Position numbers and translations under genes: made by a program. Of a stretch of DNA of 64,000 bases, positions 1 to 9,290 are shown one piece after another. Below the pieces are notes generated by a model, which was not told where the DNA came from, made no database searches, and saw nothing but the letters and a program-made list of their open reading frames with translations. Position 1 is the first letter of the stretch. Each line of letters starts with the position of its first letter. Source of the stretch: DATEDA01 sp963789885 (lineage in GTDB: Bacteria; Pseudomonadota; Gammaproteobacteria; Burkholderiales; SG8-39); the NCBI GenBank assembly GCA_963789885.1, contig CAWBNB010000003.1, positions 186,001-250,000 of the forward strand, in the 5' to 3' direction.

Positions 1-1
1 A

Positions 2-1108
2 GTTTTGGATTGAGTTCAGGCGCTTGACGATGACCCGCTTGCGCGCCATCGCGAGTGCGCCCTTGGCAAGGTTGATGGTCACGATCATTGGCAGCATCTC
101 GGGCGTGAGGCCGACGGCAACCGCCATCGCGAAAAGGAAGGCCTCCATCCAGTGGCCTTTGGTGAGGCCGTTGATGACAAACACCAGCGGCACCATCACC
201 AGCATGAAACGGATCATTAACCAGATGAAGCGGTTCACCCCCCGGTCAAAACTGGTGAGCTCCCTCTGGCCCGCAACCGCCGTGGCGATGGACCCGAAAT
301 AGGTGCCGCGCCCGGTCGCGACGACGACAGCGGCGGCGGTGCCGCTCACGACATTGGTCCCCATGAAGCAGACGTTCTGGAATTCGAGCACTGATCTCGC
401 GACGCTGTTCGCCGCGGCTGCGAACTTTTCGACCGGCAGCGATTCGCCGGTGAGCGCCGCCTGATTCACGAAGAGATCCTTCGCGGAGAGTACGCGGACA
501 TCCGCCGGAATCATGTCCCCCGCGGACAGGCGCACGATGTCGCCCGGGACCACACGGTTGAGCGGCACCTCCACCGCTTGGGGCCCGCGGTAGCGAAGCT
601 GGACTTCGAAGAGGCGGTTGATCTCTTCGGGGACGCCCTTGCGCTTGTCCTTGCGCAGCACGGTCGCGGTCGTATTCACCATGGCGCGGAGCTTTTCGGC
701 CGCCTTGTTGGAGCGGAATTCCTGGACCCAGGCGAGCAGAACCGAGAGCACCACCATCAACGTGATGACGATGGCGCCCCTCACCTCGCCAGTGAGCTCG
801 GCGATGATGGCGAGGCTCAGGAGCAGAAGCGAGAGGGGTGTCGCGAAGAGCTCGAGGAGCCGGCGAACCGGGCTCTTCTTCACCTCATGCGCGACGGCGT
901 TCTCGCCGTAGGTGGCGAGCCGCTCCTCCGCTTCGCGTTCGAGGAGTCCATCGAACGAAGTATCGAGACGCGCCAATGCCGCCTCGGGTGACAGCACTGC
1001 CACCTCCGCCAATCGTCCCGCAGGCTGGACTGCAGCAGGACGGGCTTCGCCACGGCGGACACCAGAGAACGGACGGAAAACGTTCAGTCCAAAGATTCGC
1101 AGTTCCAT
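2..1108 (-). CDS. mgtA: Mg2+-importing P-type ATPase, N-terminal 369 residues (cut by window start)
   Basis: P-type ATPase that moves Mg2+ into the cell across the inner membrane at the cost of ATP. The frame is open from ATG at 1108 to the window edge, with an AAGAAGGAG ribosome site just upstream. Visible in order: a cytosolic N-terminal segment, the M1/M2 hairpin (about residues 88-130), the actuator domain with TGES at 220-223, and M3/M4 with PEMLP at 336-340, typical of the MgtA/MgtB branch. The window stops about ten residues before the expected DKTGT phosphorylation site, so the P and N domains lie outside. The family is firm; MgtA versus MgtB is not decidable. I recognised no Mg2+ leader riboswitch upstream. 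Confidence 0.9.
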   Translation of the reverse strand, partial: MELRIFGLNVFRPFSGVRRGEARPAAVQPAGRLAEVAVLSPEAALARLDTSFDGLLEREAEERLATYGENAVAHEVKKSPVRRLLELFATPLSLLLLSLAIIAELTGEVRGAIVITLMVVLSVLLAWVQEFRSNKAAEKLRAMVNTTATVLRKDKRKGVPEEINRLFEVQLRYRGPQAVEVPLNRVVPGDIVRLSAGDMIPADVRVLSAKDLFVNQAALTGESLPVEKFAAAANSVARSVLEFQNVCFMGTNVVSGTAAAVVVATGRGTYFGSIATAVAGQRELTSFDRGVNRFIWLMIRFMLVMVPLVFVINGLTKGHWMEAFLFAMAVAVGLTPEMLPMIVTINLAKGALAMARKRVIVKRLNSIQN

Positions 1109-1478
1109 GGGCGTCTCCTTCTTCTCGCGTGCAAACGCCATGCAAGGACGGCCGCGGCGCAAGCGCGCGAGCGGCGCTAACAGCAACGATCGAAAGAGAG
1201 GGGAGGCTGACACCGCCGCGCTAGGCGAGCGGGCGACTGCCCCGAACTCTCCGCTGGCTCAAGCGCGGCGGAGCGTCCGGTGAACAGCCTGGAAGGACTG
1301 CGTTAGCGGAAGGTTACTCGGCCAGGGCGTGAGCGACAGTGCAGTTACTACTTCCCAAGATGGCTTTCTCGGCGGTTGATGACGCGACGGAGGCTACGCC
1401 CGAGGCTCGGTGCAGTCAACGAGAGAGTTGTTACGATCGGTAACTTGCGGGGCCCCCTTTCAAGGGCATCGTCAAGAT
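1109..1478. other. Intergenic, no gene recognised
   Basis: Region upstream of mgtA. It should hold the mgtA promoter and leader, but I recognise no M-box, no clear -35/-10 pair and no conserved reading frame. A short inverted repeat GTTAC-5-GTAAC lies at 1430-1444 and is too weak to interpret. Confidence 0.3.
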
Positions 1479-1622
1479 TCACGCGGGCGTTGCATCGTTT
1501 CGGTAACTCGGTCCTCGTCCCGCTGGAGGTCGCGCCGTCGCCGCAACTGGCAGTCCGCTGCCGAGTATCAGGGCGACCGGATCGCTCGCGGGGAAGGTCG
1601 CCTCGAGCGCGTGATCGAGCAA
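1479..1622 (-). CDS. Possible small conserved protein with an EATFPASDP motif (start uncertain)
   Basis: A reverse-strand frame reads LLDHALEATFPASDPVAL near its N-terminus and ends with TGA at 1479. The segment EATFPASDP closely resembles a motif I know from short uncharacterised proteobacterial proteins (often ETFPASDPP). No ATG or GTG lies in frame after the upstream stop near 1671; TTG at 1622 is the only plausible start, leaving 47 residues, although the homology-like stretch begins a little earlier (DHIEALLDHALEA). It may be a real short gene with an unusual start, or a remnant that lost its start. Function unknown. Confidence 0.3.
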   Translation of the reverse strand: MLDHALEATFPASDPVALILGSGLPVAATARPPAGRGPSYRNDATPA

Positions 1623-1814
1623 TGCCTCGATGTGGTCGGATCGACGCGCGCGGACATCCGTTTCACGTTAGTCGCCCGGCCCCCGCGTCCACGCCGCCGT
1701 GAACCGGCGGCGGGCGAACCACACCACCCCGCCGGGCTCAGGATTCGTGCGACTCCAGTATGCTCCGCGCGCCATGCTGCCCCTCGGGCGCACCGCAGAT
1801 GCTGGCCACCCCCG

Positions 1815-3068
1815 ATGACCGTTACCGTCGTCGCGATCTTCGTCCTCGTCTACCTCGGCATGATCCTCGGCGGACTGCCGTTCGTGCAGCTGGACCGCAC
1901 GGGCGTGGCGCTGCTCGGCGCGATCGCACTCGTCGGCACCGGCGACCTCACGCCGGAGCAGGCGGCGCTGTCGATCCATTTGCCGACGCTGCTGTTGCTC
2001 TTCTCCTTCATGGTGATCTCGGCCCAGATGCGCCTGGGCGGCTTCTATGGCTGGGTCACGTTACGCATCGCCGCGCTCCCGCTCGGGCCGAGCGCGCTGC
2101 TCGCCGCGGTGATCGCGGCGGTGGCGGTGCTGTCGGCGGTGTTCAGCAACGACATCGTCTGCCTGGCGATCGCGCCGGTGCTCGCCGAGGCGTGCCTGCG
2201 GCGCGGTCTCGATCCGGTGCCGTACCTGCTCGCGCTTGCGTGCGCGGCGAACATCGGCTCGGCGGCGACGCTTATCGGCAACCCGCAGAACATGCTCATT
2301 GGCGCGGTGCTGAAGATGCCGTTCGGCGGCTACTCCCTGGAGGCGGTCGTGCCGGTCGTGCTCGGCCTGGTGGCGCTGTGGCTGCTGCTCGCCCGGGAGA
2401 TGCGCGGCAAGCGGCAGGTCGCGGCGGCGAAGCGGCCCGATGCCGCCGCCCTCGGCCGGCGCGAGCCGGATGACGCACCGGTCGATCGCTGGCAGACCGC
2501 GAAGGGCCTCACCGTGGTGGGAACGCTGATCGTCGTGTTCCTCTTCACCGACTGGCCGCGCGAGGTGGCGGCGCTCGCCGGCGCGGGACTCCTGCTCACG
2601 AGCCGCAAGCTCCACTCGGCCCGCATGCTCGGACTCGTCGACTGGGAGCTGCTCATCCTCTTCATCGGCCTCTTCGTCGTCAATCACGCGTTCGAGCACA
2701 CCGGTCTCAGCGCGCGCGCGGTGCAGGCGGTCGCGGCGGCCGGCTTCCCCCTCACCGAGCCGGCGCCCCTCTTCGCCGCTGCGCTCGTGCTATCGAACCT
2801 CGTCTCGAACGTGCCCGCGGTCATGCTGCTCCTGCCGGCGGCGACCCAGCCGTTCTCCGGGCCGATGCTGGCGCTCGTCAGCACGCTCGCCGGCAACCTG
2901 CTCATCGTCGGCTCGATCGCCAACATCATCGTCGTGGACGCCGCGCGCCGCGGCGGCATCGCGATCGACTGGCGCCGCCACGCGCGTACCGGCGTTCCGG
3001 TCACGCTCGCGACGCTAGCGATCACGGCGGCGTGGTTTGCGTGGCGCGGCGCAGCGCTGCGACTCTGA
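1815..3068 (+). CDS. ArsB/NhaD/SLC13-type anion or cation permease
   Basis: Inner-membrane ion permease of 417 residues. Starting at ATG 1815 the protein opens directly with a hydrophobic segment and continues with roughly ten to twelve membrane spans. The loop GNPQN in the first half and the asparagine/proline-rich SNLVSNVPAVMLLLP in the second half are the paired re-entrant signatures of the ArsB/NhaD/CitM superfamily. A hydrophilic linker (about residues 200-230, rich in K, R, D) divides the two halves. The substrate cannot be told from sequence; no arsR or arsC is adjacent. The frame extends further upstream, but that part is proline/arginine-rich and not membrane-like, so I exclude it. 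Confidence 0.8.
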   Translation: MTVTVVAIFVLVYLGMILGGLPFVQLDRTGVALLGAIALVGTGDLTPEQAALSIHLPTLLLLFSFMVISAQMRLGGFYGWVTLRIAALPLGPSALLAAVIAAVAVLSAVFSNDIVCLAIAPVLAEACLRRGLDPVPYLLALACAANIGSAATLIGNPQNMLIGAVLKMPFGGYSLEAVVPVVLGLVALWLLLAREMRGKRQVAAAKRPDAAALGRREPDDAPVDRWQTAKGLTVVGTLIVVFLFTDWPREVAALAGAGLLLTSRKLHSARMLGLVDWELLILFIGLFVVNHAFEHTGLSARAVQAVAAAGFPLTEPAPLFAAALVLSNLVSNVPAVMLLLPAATQPFSGPMLALVSTLAGNLLIVGSIANIIVVDAARRGGIAIDWRRHARTGVPVTLATLAITAAWFAWRGAALRL

Positions 3069-3129
3069 GCGCGCACCGACGACCGGGCGACCCTTGCCGA
3101 ACTGCACGCGAGCGGAGGCCGCGTCCCGT

Positions 3130-3456
3130 TCAAGCGCCGGGCGGCGGCGGAGCGGTCAGCCGCGCGAGATTCCCGATACCGAAGGCGGTGTCGATCTGAC
3201 CGATCTTCCGGACGGCGTCTTCGAAGCCGTCATGGCCGAACGTCCTGCGCTCGATGTCCTCGAAGCGCTCGCCCATGGCGGGCGTGACCGCCGCGATCGG
3301 ATCGGCGACCGCTTCGTTCGCCCGCTCTCGCTTCTTCCTGCGCTCCTCGGCGGTCATCGGGCGCCAGCCGAAGCGGCGCCAGGTCTCCGCGATCGAGGTG
3401 GAGGTCGACGGCACGTACCTGAAGGTGCCGTTGAGGATCGAGGCAGGGGGCTTCAT
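3130..3456 (-). CDS. Small conserved hypothetical protein (108 aa)
   Basis: A 108-residue soluble protein of unknown function. The ATG at 3456 is preceded by a strong GAAGGAG site about eight bases away, which fixes the start. Near the N-terminus it reads FRYVPSTSTSIAETWRRFGW, resembling short betaproteobacterial proteins of the FxYVPSxxTxxxxTFxR type; a basic stretch follows (EERRKKRERANEA), then an alanine-rich segment. There are no membrane spans, signal peptide or metal motifs. It converges on the upstream permease with only 61 bases between stops. Family resemblance is from memory and modest. Confidence 0.55.
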   Translation of the reverse strand: MKPPASILNGTFRYVPSTSTSIAETWRRFGWRPMTAEERRKKRERANEAVADPIAAVTPAMGERFEDIERRTFGHDGFEDAVRKIGQIDTAFGIGNLARLTAPPPPGA

Positions 3457-3563
3457 GGCTTCACTCCTTCGGAGCTCGCACACCACGCTGCAGGGCGCCG
3501 GCTCGCCGGACCGCCGCGGGTGCGAATCGCCCGATCGTGCGAGCCTGGGATTTCCCACGGATT

Positions 3564-3692
3564 TCAGGTCGCGCGGCGACGGTTACAGATGAAGCCGGGC
3601 GTCTCGCGAGCGAACCTCAGCACGCGCGCGAGGGGCTCCGCGATGTCGCGCCCTTCGAGCGGCTTGCGCAGCAGGTCGCTCACCCCCGCAGC
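3564..3692 (-). pseudogene. Remnant of a response-regulator receiver domain (C-terminal end)
   Basis: The reverse strand reads GVSDLLRKPLEGRDIAEPL and then ALARVLRF-like helix residues before a TGA at 3564. The pattern loop-LRKP-helix is the end of a two-component receiver domain, where the lysine of KP is the conserved switch residue. A stop lies just upstream in the same frame, so only about 40 residues remain and the phospho-acceptor aspartate half is absent. It is probably the tail of a lost response regulator or hybrid histidine kinase. Confidence 0.45.
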
Positions 3693-3895
3693 TTACGTTC
3701 CGGTGGAGTCGGGCAGGTGTCGCCGTGGCGCCTTCGCGTACGCTCCGTTTCAGGTGCAACGCGGGCGAAACGAACGCGACACCCGGCGTTCCGATCATGT
3801 GCCTACTCGGAAGGCTACCCCGTGCGCCGACTCTCTTTGTTGACCGCGGGCGGAATTTTCGCGATAACCCCTGCCTCGAACCGAGCACGTGCCGA

Positions 3896-4721
3896 ATGAG
3901 CCCGCCTCCTATACCCGACGGCGAAGGGGATGCGATCGCGACCGCCGAGCTTTCCCGGCGGTTCGGCGATTATCTTGCGGTCGATCGGCTCAATCTGCGC
4001 ATCCGCAAGGGGATCGTGTTCGGGCTGCTCGGGCCGAACGGCGCGGGCAAGAGCACGATCATCAAGATGCTGACCACGTTGTTGCCGCCCACTTCGGGCA
4101 GCGCCACGGTCGCCGGCTTCGATATCGTCGCCAAATCCCGGGCGGTACGCAGCCGGATCGGTTATGTCCCGCAGATGCTCTCCGCCGACGGGGCCCTCAC
4201 GGGGCGAGAGAATCTCCGTCTGTCCGTCGCGCTCTACGGCATGGGCGGCGATCGAAGCGCGCGACCGGATGGCGGATGCGCTCGCCTTCATGGGCCTCGA
4301 AGAGTTCGGTGACAAGCTGGTGAAAACCTATTCCGGCGGCATGATCCGCCGCCTCGAGCTCGCGCAGGCCATGCTCCACCGCCCCGCGGTGCTGTTCCTC
4401 GACGAACCCACGATCGGCCTGGATCCGACGGCAAGACACAGCGTGTGGGACCGCCTGCTCGAGCTGCGCGATCGCTTCGGCATGACCATCCTCCTGACCA
4501 CCCATGACATGGATGAAGCCGACACGCTTTGCAGCGAACTCGCCATCCTGCACCGGGGGATAGTGGCTGTCACCGGCAGGCCCGACGAGCTTAAGGCGTC
4601 GCTGGGCCCGGACGCTACGCTCGACACGGTGTTCGAACGATACAGCGGCGGAACCATTCAGGAAGGCGGCCGCTACATCGATGTGCGTCAGACGCGCAGC
4701 ACCGCGCGGCGCCTGGGCTAG
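3896..4721 (+). pseudogene. DrrA-type ABC exporter ATP-binding protein (single frameshift)
   Basis: ATPase subunit of an ABC-2 exporter, paired with the permease six bases downstream. From ATG 3896 the first frame carries Walker A GPNGAGKST at residues 46-54 and the Q-loop (YVPQML). After one extra G near 4247 the frame resumes with the ABC signature YSGGM, Walker B VLFLDEPTIGLD and the H-loop TTHDMDEADTL, ending at TAG 4721. Removing that base gives a 274-residue protein of normal family layout, somewhat short of DrrA. The break is more likely a sequencing error than decay because every catalytic motif is intact. Substrate unknown. Confidence 0.8.
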
Positions 4722-4726
4722 AAGGC

Positions 4727-5497
4727 ATGATCACCTACTTCAAGCAAATCGCAGCCGTCGCGAGCGCCGAGCTGCACAAGCTGATCCGCGATCCGACCGA
4801 GCTCTTCTCGCGCGCGATTCAACCCGTTCTGTGGCTGGTGGTCTTTGGCCAAGTCTTCAGCCATGTACGCGGCATTCCGACCGGTGGTATCGACTATCTC
4901 GCATTCATGACGCCCGGGATACTCGCGCAGAGCGTCCTGTTCAGTGCGATCTTCTACGGCATCGCAGTGATCTGGGAGCGGGATCTCGGCATCGTCCACA
5001 AACTTCTGGTCACGCCCGCACCGCGCAGTGCGCTCGTGCTGGGCAAAGCCCTCGCCGCCGGGCTGAGGGGCATCATCCAGGCCGTCATCGTCTTCGTGAT
5101 CGCCTTCGCCCTCGGCATCGCACTCCGCTGGCAACTGGTTCCGATACTGGTGGTGCTCATGGCGGTGATGCTGGGCTCCGCCATCTTCTCGACTTTTTCG
5201 TTGATAATTGCTTGCATCGTCAAGACGCGCGAACGCTTCATGGGAATCGGCCAGGTGCTGACCATGCCGCTGTTCTTCGCCAGCAGTGCAATCTATCCAC
5301 TGGATCTGATGCCGGGCTGGCTGCGGGCGGTTGCGCGCATTAATCCTCTGACGTACCTGGTTGACGCCCTGCGCGGAACCATGATCGCCGGCGGCGAAGC
5401 GGCGCACGGCCTGAGCTCGGACTTTGGCGTGATGCTCGCGGTATTTGTGCTCTTCACGACCGTCGCCGCAAGGCTCTACCCGCAGCTGGCGCGGTAG
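4727..5497 (+). CDS. ABC-2 type exporter permease (DrrB-like)
   Basis: Membrane subunit of 256 residues for the preceding ATPase; the spacing of six bases implies one operon. It shows six predicted hydrophobic segments, the first after a charged N-terminal stretch containing LIRDPTELFSRAIQP, and the ABC-2 hallmark near the C-terminus where small residues precede NPLTYLVDALRGTMI (about residues 205-220). DrrAB-type pairs export hydrophobic drugs or lipids. Nothing here identifies the substrate. Confidence 0.85.
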   Translation: MITYFKQIAAVASAELHKLIRDPTELFSRAIQPVLWLVVFGQVFSHVRGIPTGGIDYLAFMTPGILAQSVLFSAIFYGIAVIWERDLGIVHKLLVTPAPRSALVLGKALAAGLRGIIQAVIVFVIAFALGIALRWQLVPILVVLMAVMLGSAIFSTFSLIIACIVKTRERFMGIGQVLTMPLFFASSAIYPLDLMPGWLRAVARINPLTYLVDALRGTMIAGGEAAHGLSSDFGVMLAVFVLFTTVAARLYPQLAR

Positions 5498-5509
5498 GCA
5501 AGTCCGTTC

Positions 5510-5632
5510 GTGTCTAGGCGCTCGCGCGCGCTGAAGCGCGAGTGGACGGCCATTGCGAAGGACGCGAAGGTTCTCGAGGCTGCCGGTCTGGTGCGGACCC
5601 GCCGCGAACCCAATCCCGGTCACCGCGGACTC
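5510..5632 (+). pseudogene. Possible remnant of a winged-helix transcription regulator
   Basis: A short stretch reads ALKREWTAIAKDAKVLEAAG and then LVRTRREPNPGHR before running into the end of the aminotransferase gene on the other strand. The pattern of helix, KDxKVLExAGLV and NPGH resembles the DNA-binding part of small MarR-like or COG4190-like regulators. There is no supported start and no C-terminal part. It is best read as a fragment; it could also be chance. Confidence 0.3.
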
Positions 5633-7024
5633 TCAGCCCCGCGCCCCGATGTCTCCTTCGGCCTTCAGCCACCGCACGGCCGTGCGGAACGCCTCGAGCG
5701 TCAGCGCGATCTCCTGCGGCCCGTGCGCGGCGGAGACGACGCCGCCGGGGCCGCCCATGATGTCGACGCCGCTCGCGAGCAGGGCGAGGCGGAGGCGATT
5801 GATGAGGTTCGGATCGCGCGCGCCCTTGATCCCCTTGAAACCGAGTCGCAACGGGTCGAAGGTCGCCGGATCGATCGCGATCCGGGCCGGATTCGGGAAG
5901 ATCACGAAGGCGGACGCCTCGCCGTAGATTCCCCAGGGCGCCTGCTCCTCGACGAGGACCTGGCGCATCCCCCGGCGGAGCGACTCGGCCGTCGTCTCGG
6001 CCTGGGCGCACGCCTCGGTGGTCTCGACCAGCTGCAGCGTGGCCACCGCGGCGGCGGCGCACAGCGGGTTCGCGTTGAAGGTGCCTTGGTGACCGATCTT
6101 CTCGCGGCCGGCGGCCTTCGCCGCCGCCGGATCGAGCTGATCCATGACGTCCCGTCTTCCTGCCACCGCGCCGCCCGGCAGCCCGCCCGCGAGGATCTTG
6201 GCGAGCACGCAGAGGTCAGGCGTGATCCCGTAGCGGGCCTGAGCACCGCCGCGCGACCAGCGGAAGCCGGTGATCACCTCGTCCATGATCAGCAGGAGGC
6301 CGCGGCGCCGCGTCGCTTCGCGGAGGGCGGCGATGAAGCCCGGCGGCAAGGGCACTTGTCCCCACGACGCGCCCGACGGCTCGAAGATGACCGCGGCGAT
6401 ATCGTCGCGGGTCTCGATCGCTTCGACGGCCGGTGCGACGTCGTCCGCCGGCAGGACGATCGACTGCTCGAGGAGCGATGGCGGAATGCCGGCCGGCACC
6501 GACCCGTCGAAATGCGACATCGCGCCGGGTGCGACTTGATCGTGCCAGCCGTGGAAGTGCCCGACGAAGCGCAGTACTTTCGGCTTGCCCGTGTAGGCGC
6601 GCGCGAGCCGCAGCGCGAGCTGCGAGGCTTCCGTTCCCGAGGCGGTGAAGCGGACGCGCTCGGCGCAGGGAACCAGCCGGTGGACGAGCTCTGCCCAACG
6701 CACTTCCAGCTCGTGCGCGGCGCCCCAGTGCGTGCCGAGCGCGACCTGCCGCTGCACGGCTTCGACCACGGCCGGATGCGAATGGCCGAGCAGCAGCGCG
6801 CCGTGGCCGCCGAAATAGTCGACGTACTCGTTGCCGTCCACGTCCCATTTGCGCGGCCCCGCCGCACGGGCGGCGTAGATCGGGTAGGGCAGCGTGGCCC
6901 GCGAGTCGTGGGTCAGGCCGGCCGGGATCACCCGGCACGCTTCCTCGTAGAGCTGCGCCGACCGCCTGGTGCGCGCGCGGTATCGGGCCTCGATGGTGGA
7001 GAGGGACTGGACGGTGGCGGACAT
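5633..7024 (-). CDS. Class III aminotransferase, glutamate-1-semialdehyde aminomutase-like
   Basis: PLP-dependent enzyme of 463 residues. Key features: the phosphate-binding SGTEAS at 129-134, aspartate of MDEV at 248 that pairs with the PLP ring nitrogen, and the Schiff-base lysine K276 in LAKILAGG, followed by the GTFNANPL segment. Length and motifs fit the HemL-like branch, but HemL itself is about 430 residues and these catabolic paralogues usually act on other amino compounds. The start at ATG 7024 has an AGAGGAAG site. It follows the 2-hydroxyacid dehydrogenase by 18 bases and diverges from a TRAP uptake operon, so a catabolic role on an imported amino or keto acid is inferred. Confidence 0.85.
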   Translation of the reverse strand: MSATVQSLSTIEARYRARTRRSAQLYEEACRVIPAGLTHDSRATLPYPIYAARAAGPRKWDVDGNEYVDYFGGHGALLLGHSHPAVVEAVQRQVALGTHWGAAHELEVRWAELVHRLVPCAERVRFTASGTEASQLALRLARAYTGKPKVLRFVGHFHGWHDQVAPGAMSHFDGSVPAGIPPSLLEQSIVLPADDVAPAVEAIETRDDIAAVIFEPSGASWGQVPLPPGFIAALREATRRRGLLLIMDEVITGFRWSRGGAQARYGITPDLCVLAKILAGGLPGGAVAGRRDVMDQLDPAAAKAAGREKIGHQGTFNANPLCAAAAVATLQLVETTEACAQAETTAESLRRGMRQVLVEEQAPWGIYGEASAFVIFPNPARIAIDPATFDPLRLGFKGIKGARDPNLINRLRLALLASGVDIMGGPGGVVSAAHGPQEIALTLEAFRTAVRWLKAEGDIGARG

Positions 7025-7042
7025 TGGTGCGACTTCCTCTGC

Positions 7043-8017
7043 TCAGCGGTCACCCAGGACTTCCGCGTTGACCACCACGTCGCGGTCGAGCCGCCCGTCG
7101 AGGCCGGCGAGGGCGTTCTCGGCCGTCGCGACCGCCATCCGGTCGAAGGCGGTCGCGATGTAGGCGGCGGTATGCGGCGTAAGCACGACGTTGTCGAGCG
7201 CGAACAGGGGATGGTCCCGCCGCGGCGGCTCGGTCTCGAGCACGTCGAGGCCCGCTCCGGCGATGCGGCCTTCGTGCAGCGCCGCGACGAGCGCCTGCTC
7301 GTCGACGATCGGGCCGCGCGCGATGTTCACGACGAACGCCGTGGGCTTCATCGCCGCGAAGGCGCGGGCGCCGATCAGGCCGCGCGTCGCCGGCACGAGC
7401 GCGCAGGCGACCACGACGAAATCGGCCTGTTGCAGGCCGTTCTCCAGGCTCTCCGCCCGCGCGTAGCCGTCGCCGGCGACGACCGCGGCCGGAACGTTGG
7501 GGTCGACGACCACGATGCGCATGGCGAACGCGGCGGCGCGGCGGGCGATCTGGCGCCCGATCCGTCCGTAGCCGACGATGAGACAGGTCAGGTCGCGGAG
7601 CTCGATCGCGCCGAAGGCGCGCGGCCATGCACCGCTCCGCACGGCGCGATCGAATGCCGGCCCGCGCTTGGCGAGCGCCAGCATCAGGTAAAGGGCATGC
7701 TCGGCGACGGTATCCGCGTTCGCGCTGCCCGTGGTCGCGAGCGGGATGCGGCGGCGCGTGAGCGCCGGCACGTCGAAGTTGTCGTACCCGGCGCCCATGC
7801 GGCAGGCGACGCGCAGCCGCGGTGCGCATTCGATCAGGTCCGCACTGAGCGAGGGCTGCTCCATGACCATCACGACCCCGTCGGCTCCAGGGAGCGCCTC
7901 GCGGAGCGCCGTCGCGGTCGGCTCGGGCAGTACCCGAACCTCGACGTCGCTGCGCGCGGCGAGGACGCGCATCCCGGGGTCGGGGAGCGTTTCGGTGAGG
8001 ACCAGGGTCGTGGCCAT
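7043..8017 (-). CDS. D-2-hydroxyacid dehydrogenase, NAD-binding
   Basis: Oxidoreductase of 324 residues that interconverts D-2-hydroxyacids and 2-oxoacids. The dinucleotide-binding loop GYGRIGRQIA lies near residue 150. The catalytic set is present: arginine in NIARGPIVDE, glutamate in LETEPP and histidine in LTPHTA. The substrate-binding GAGYDNFD near residue 75 is typical of phosphoglycerate or hydroxypyruvate dehydrogenase relatives. It is the first gene of a two-gene operon with the downstream aminotransferase. Exact substrate unknown. Confidence 0.88.
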   Translation of the reverse strand: MATTLVLTETLPDPGMRVLAARSDVEVRVLPEPTATALREALPGADGVVMVMEQPSLSADLIECAPRLRVACRMGAGYDNFDVPALTRRRIPLATTGSANADTVAEHALYLMLALAKRGPAFDRAVRSGAWPRAFGAIELRDLTCLIVGYGRIGRQIARRAAAFAMRIVVVDPNVPAAVVAGDGYARAESLENGLQQADFVVVACALVPATRGLIGARAFAAMKPTAFVVNIARGPIVDEQALVAALHEGRIAGAGLDVLETEPPRRDHPLFALDNVVLTPHTAAYIATAFDRMAVATAENALAGLDGRLDRDVVVNAEVLGDR

Positions 8018-8200
8018 CCGTGGCTCGGGCGTTCAGGCCGGCCCATTTTGCAGCATCGCGCGTGCACGCGGGGAAACCAGCGGCCGGGCGGCTCTTGCAC
8101 CCGATGTGCGATTGGTGCGACCATCATCCGCGCAAGGCTCGTGCCGCGCGCGTTCGGCGCGGCGTGCAGCGATTCGACCCGGAACCCACAGGAGAAGACC

Positions 8201-9250
8201 ATGTTGCGCCATTCGCTCGCTGGAATCGTCCTCGGGGTGTCGGTTGGGTTCGGAGCGTCCGCGCAGGACCTGCCGAAGAACCAGTTCAAGGTCATCGGCC
8301 TGAACAGCCCGACGGTCGCGTCGATCGTGGACGAGGTCCCGTTCTGGCGCGAGACGCTGCCGAAGGCCTCCAACGGCGCCATTACCGCGGACATCACGCC
8401 GCTCGACCAGATGGGCGTCGACGACAAGACGATGCTGCGCCTGCTGCGGCTCGGCGTCATGGACTTCGCCGGGATGGACATCTCCAAGATGGCGGGGGAC
8501 GACCCGCGCTTCGAGGGTTGCGATCTCGCCGGCATCACGCTCGACGCCGACAAGGCACGGGCGGGTTGCAACGCCTACCGCGAGGTGATCGACCGGCAGA
8601 TGCAGAAGAACTGGAACGCCAAGCTGCTCGCGTTCGGCGGCAACCCGCCGCAGGTGTTCTGGTGCCGCGGCATGCTCGGCGGCCTCGCCGATCTCAAGGG
8701 CAAGAAGGTGCGCGTCTTCAACAACACGATGCGCGACTTCCTCGGCGGCGTGGGTGCGACCGCCGTCAGCATGGCCTTCGCCGAGGTCGTCCCGGCGCTC
8801 AACAACGGCGTCGTCGACTGCGGCGTCACCGGCAGCCTGTCGGGCAACACGGCCGGCTGGCCGGAGGTGACGAAGTCGCTCTATCCGATGTCGCTCGGCT
8901 GGAGCATCAACGTCATGGCGGTCAACCTGAACACCTGGAAGCGGCTCGATCCGAAGACGCAGGACTTCCTGCTCGCGCAGGTAAAGACCTACGAGGACAA
9001 GATGTGGCAGACGCTGAAGAAGGCGACCGCGGAAGCGGATAACTGCAATACCGGTAAACAGCCCTGCACGATGGGCAAACTCGCAAACATCACCATCGTG
9101 CCGGTGAAGCCGGCCGAGGCACAGCAGCACAAGGTGCTCGTCGAAGGTGCGGTCCTCGCCGGCTGGGCGAAGCGCTGCGGGCGGGAATGCACAGTGGAGT
9201 GGAACAACACCGTCGGCAAGGCCCTCGGCCTCACCGCGCCGACGAATTGA
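8201..9250 (+). CDS. dctP: TRAP transporter solute-binding protein, DctP family
   Basis: Periplasmic receptor of 349 residues for a TRAP uptake system. ATG 8201 follows an ACAGGAGAAGACC ribosome site and opens a signal peptide ending near ASAQ (residues 19-22). The DctP core follows, including the region around GLADLKGKKVRVFNN that lines the ligand pocket. The C-terminal part contains paired cysteines (DNCNTGKQPC and RCGREC), suggesting disulfides in the periplasm. The next genes encode the two membrane subunits. The binding-protein subtype suggests an organic acid, not a sugar, but this is inference. Confidence 0.88.
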   Translation: MLRHSLAGIVLGVSVGFGASAQDLPKNQFKVIGLNSPTVASIVDEVPFWRETLPKASNGAITADITPLDQMGVDDKTMLRLLRLGVMDFAGMDISKMAGDDPRFEGCDLAGITLDADKARAGCNAYREVIDRQMQKNWNAKLLAFGGNPPQVFWCRGMLGGLADLKGKKVRVFNNTMRDFLGGVGATAVSMAFAEVVPALNNGVVDCGVTGSLSGNTAGWPEVTKSLYPMSLGWSINVMAVNLNTWKRLDPKTQDFLLAQVKTYEDKMWQTLKKATAEADNCNTGKQPCTMGKLANITIVPVKPAEAQQHKVLVEGAVLAGWAKRCGRECTVEWNNTVGKALGLTAPTN

Positions 9251-9290
9251 GCGCGGAGTAGGCGGCCGTCGGGGCCCAGGGGAGGGCCGG

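Noticed and set aside
1109..1400. Mg2+ riboswitch in the mgtA leader
   Set aside because: No M-box consensus or comparable conserved hairpins could be recognised by eye.
5510..8200. Very long plus-strand open frame running before dctP
   Set aside because: It lies over the aminotransferase and dehydrogenase genes on the opposite strand, is arginine-rich and repeats no family pattern; only the part from 8201 is a real gene.
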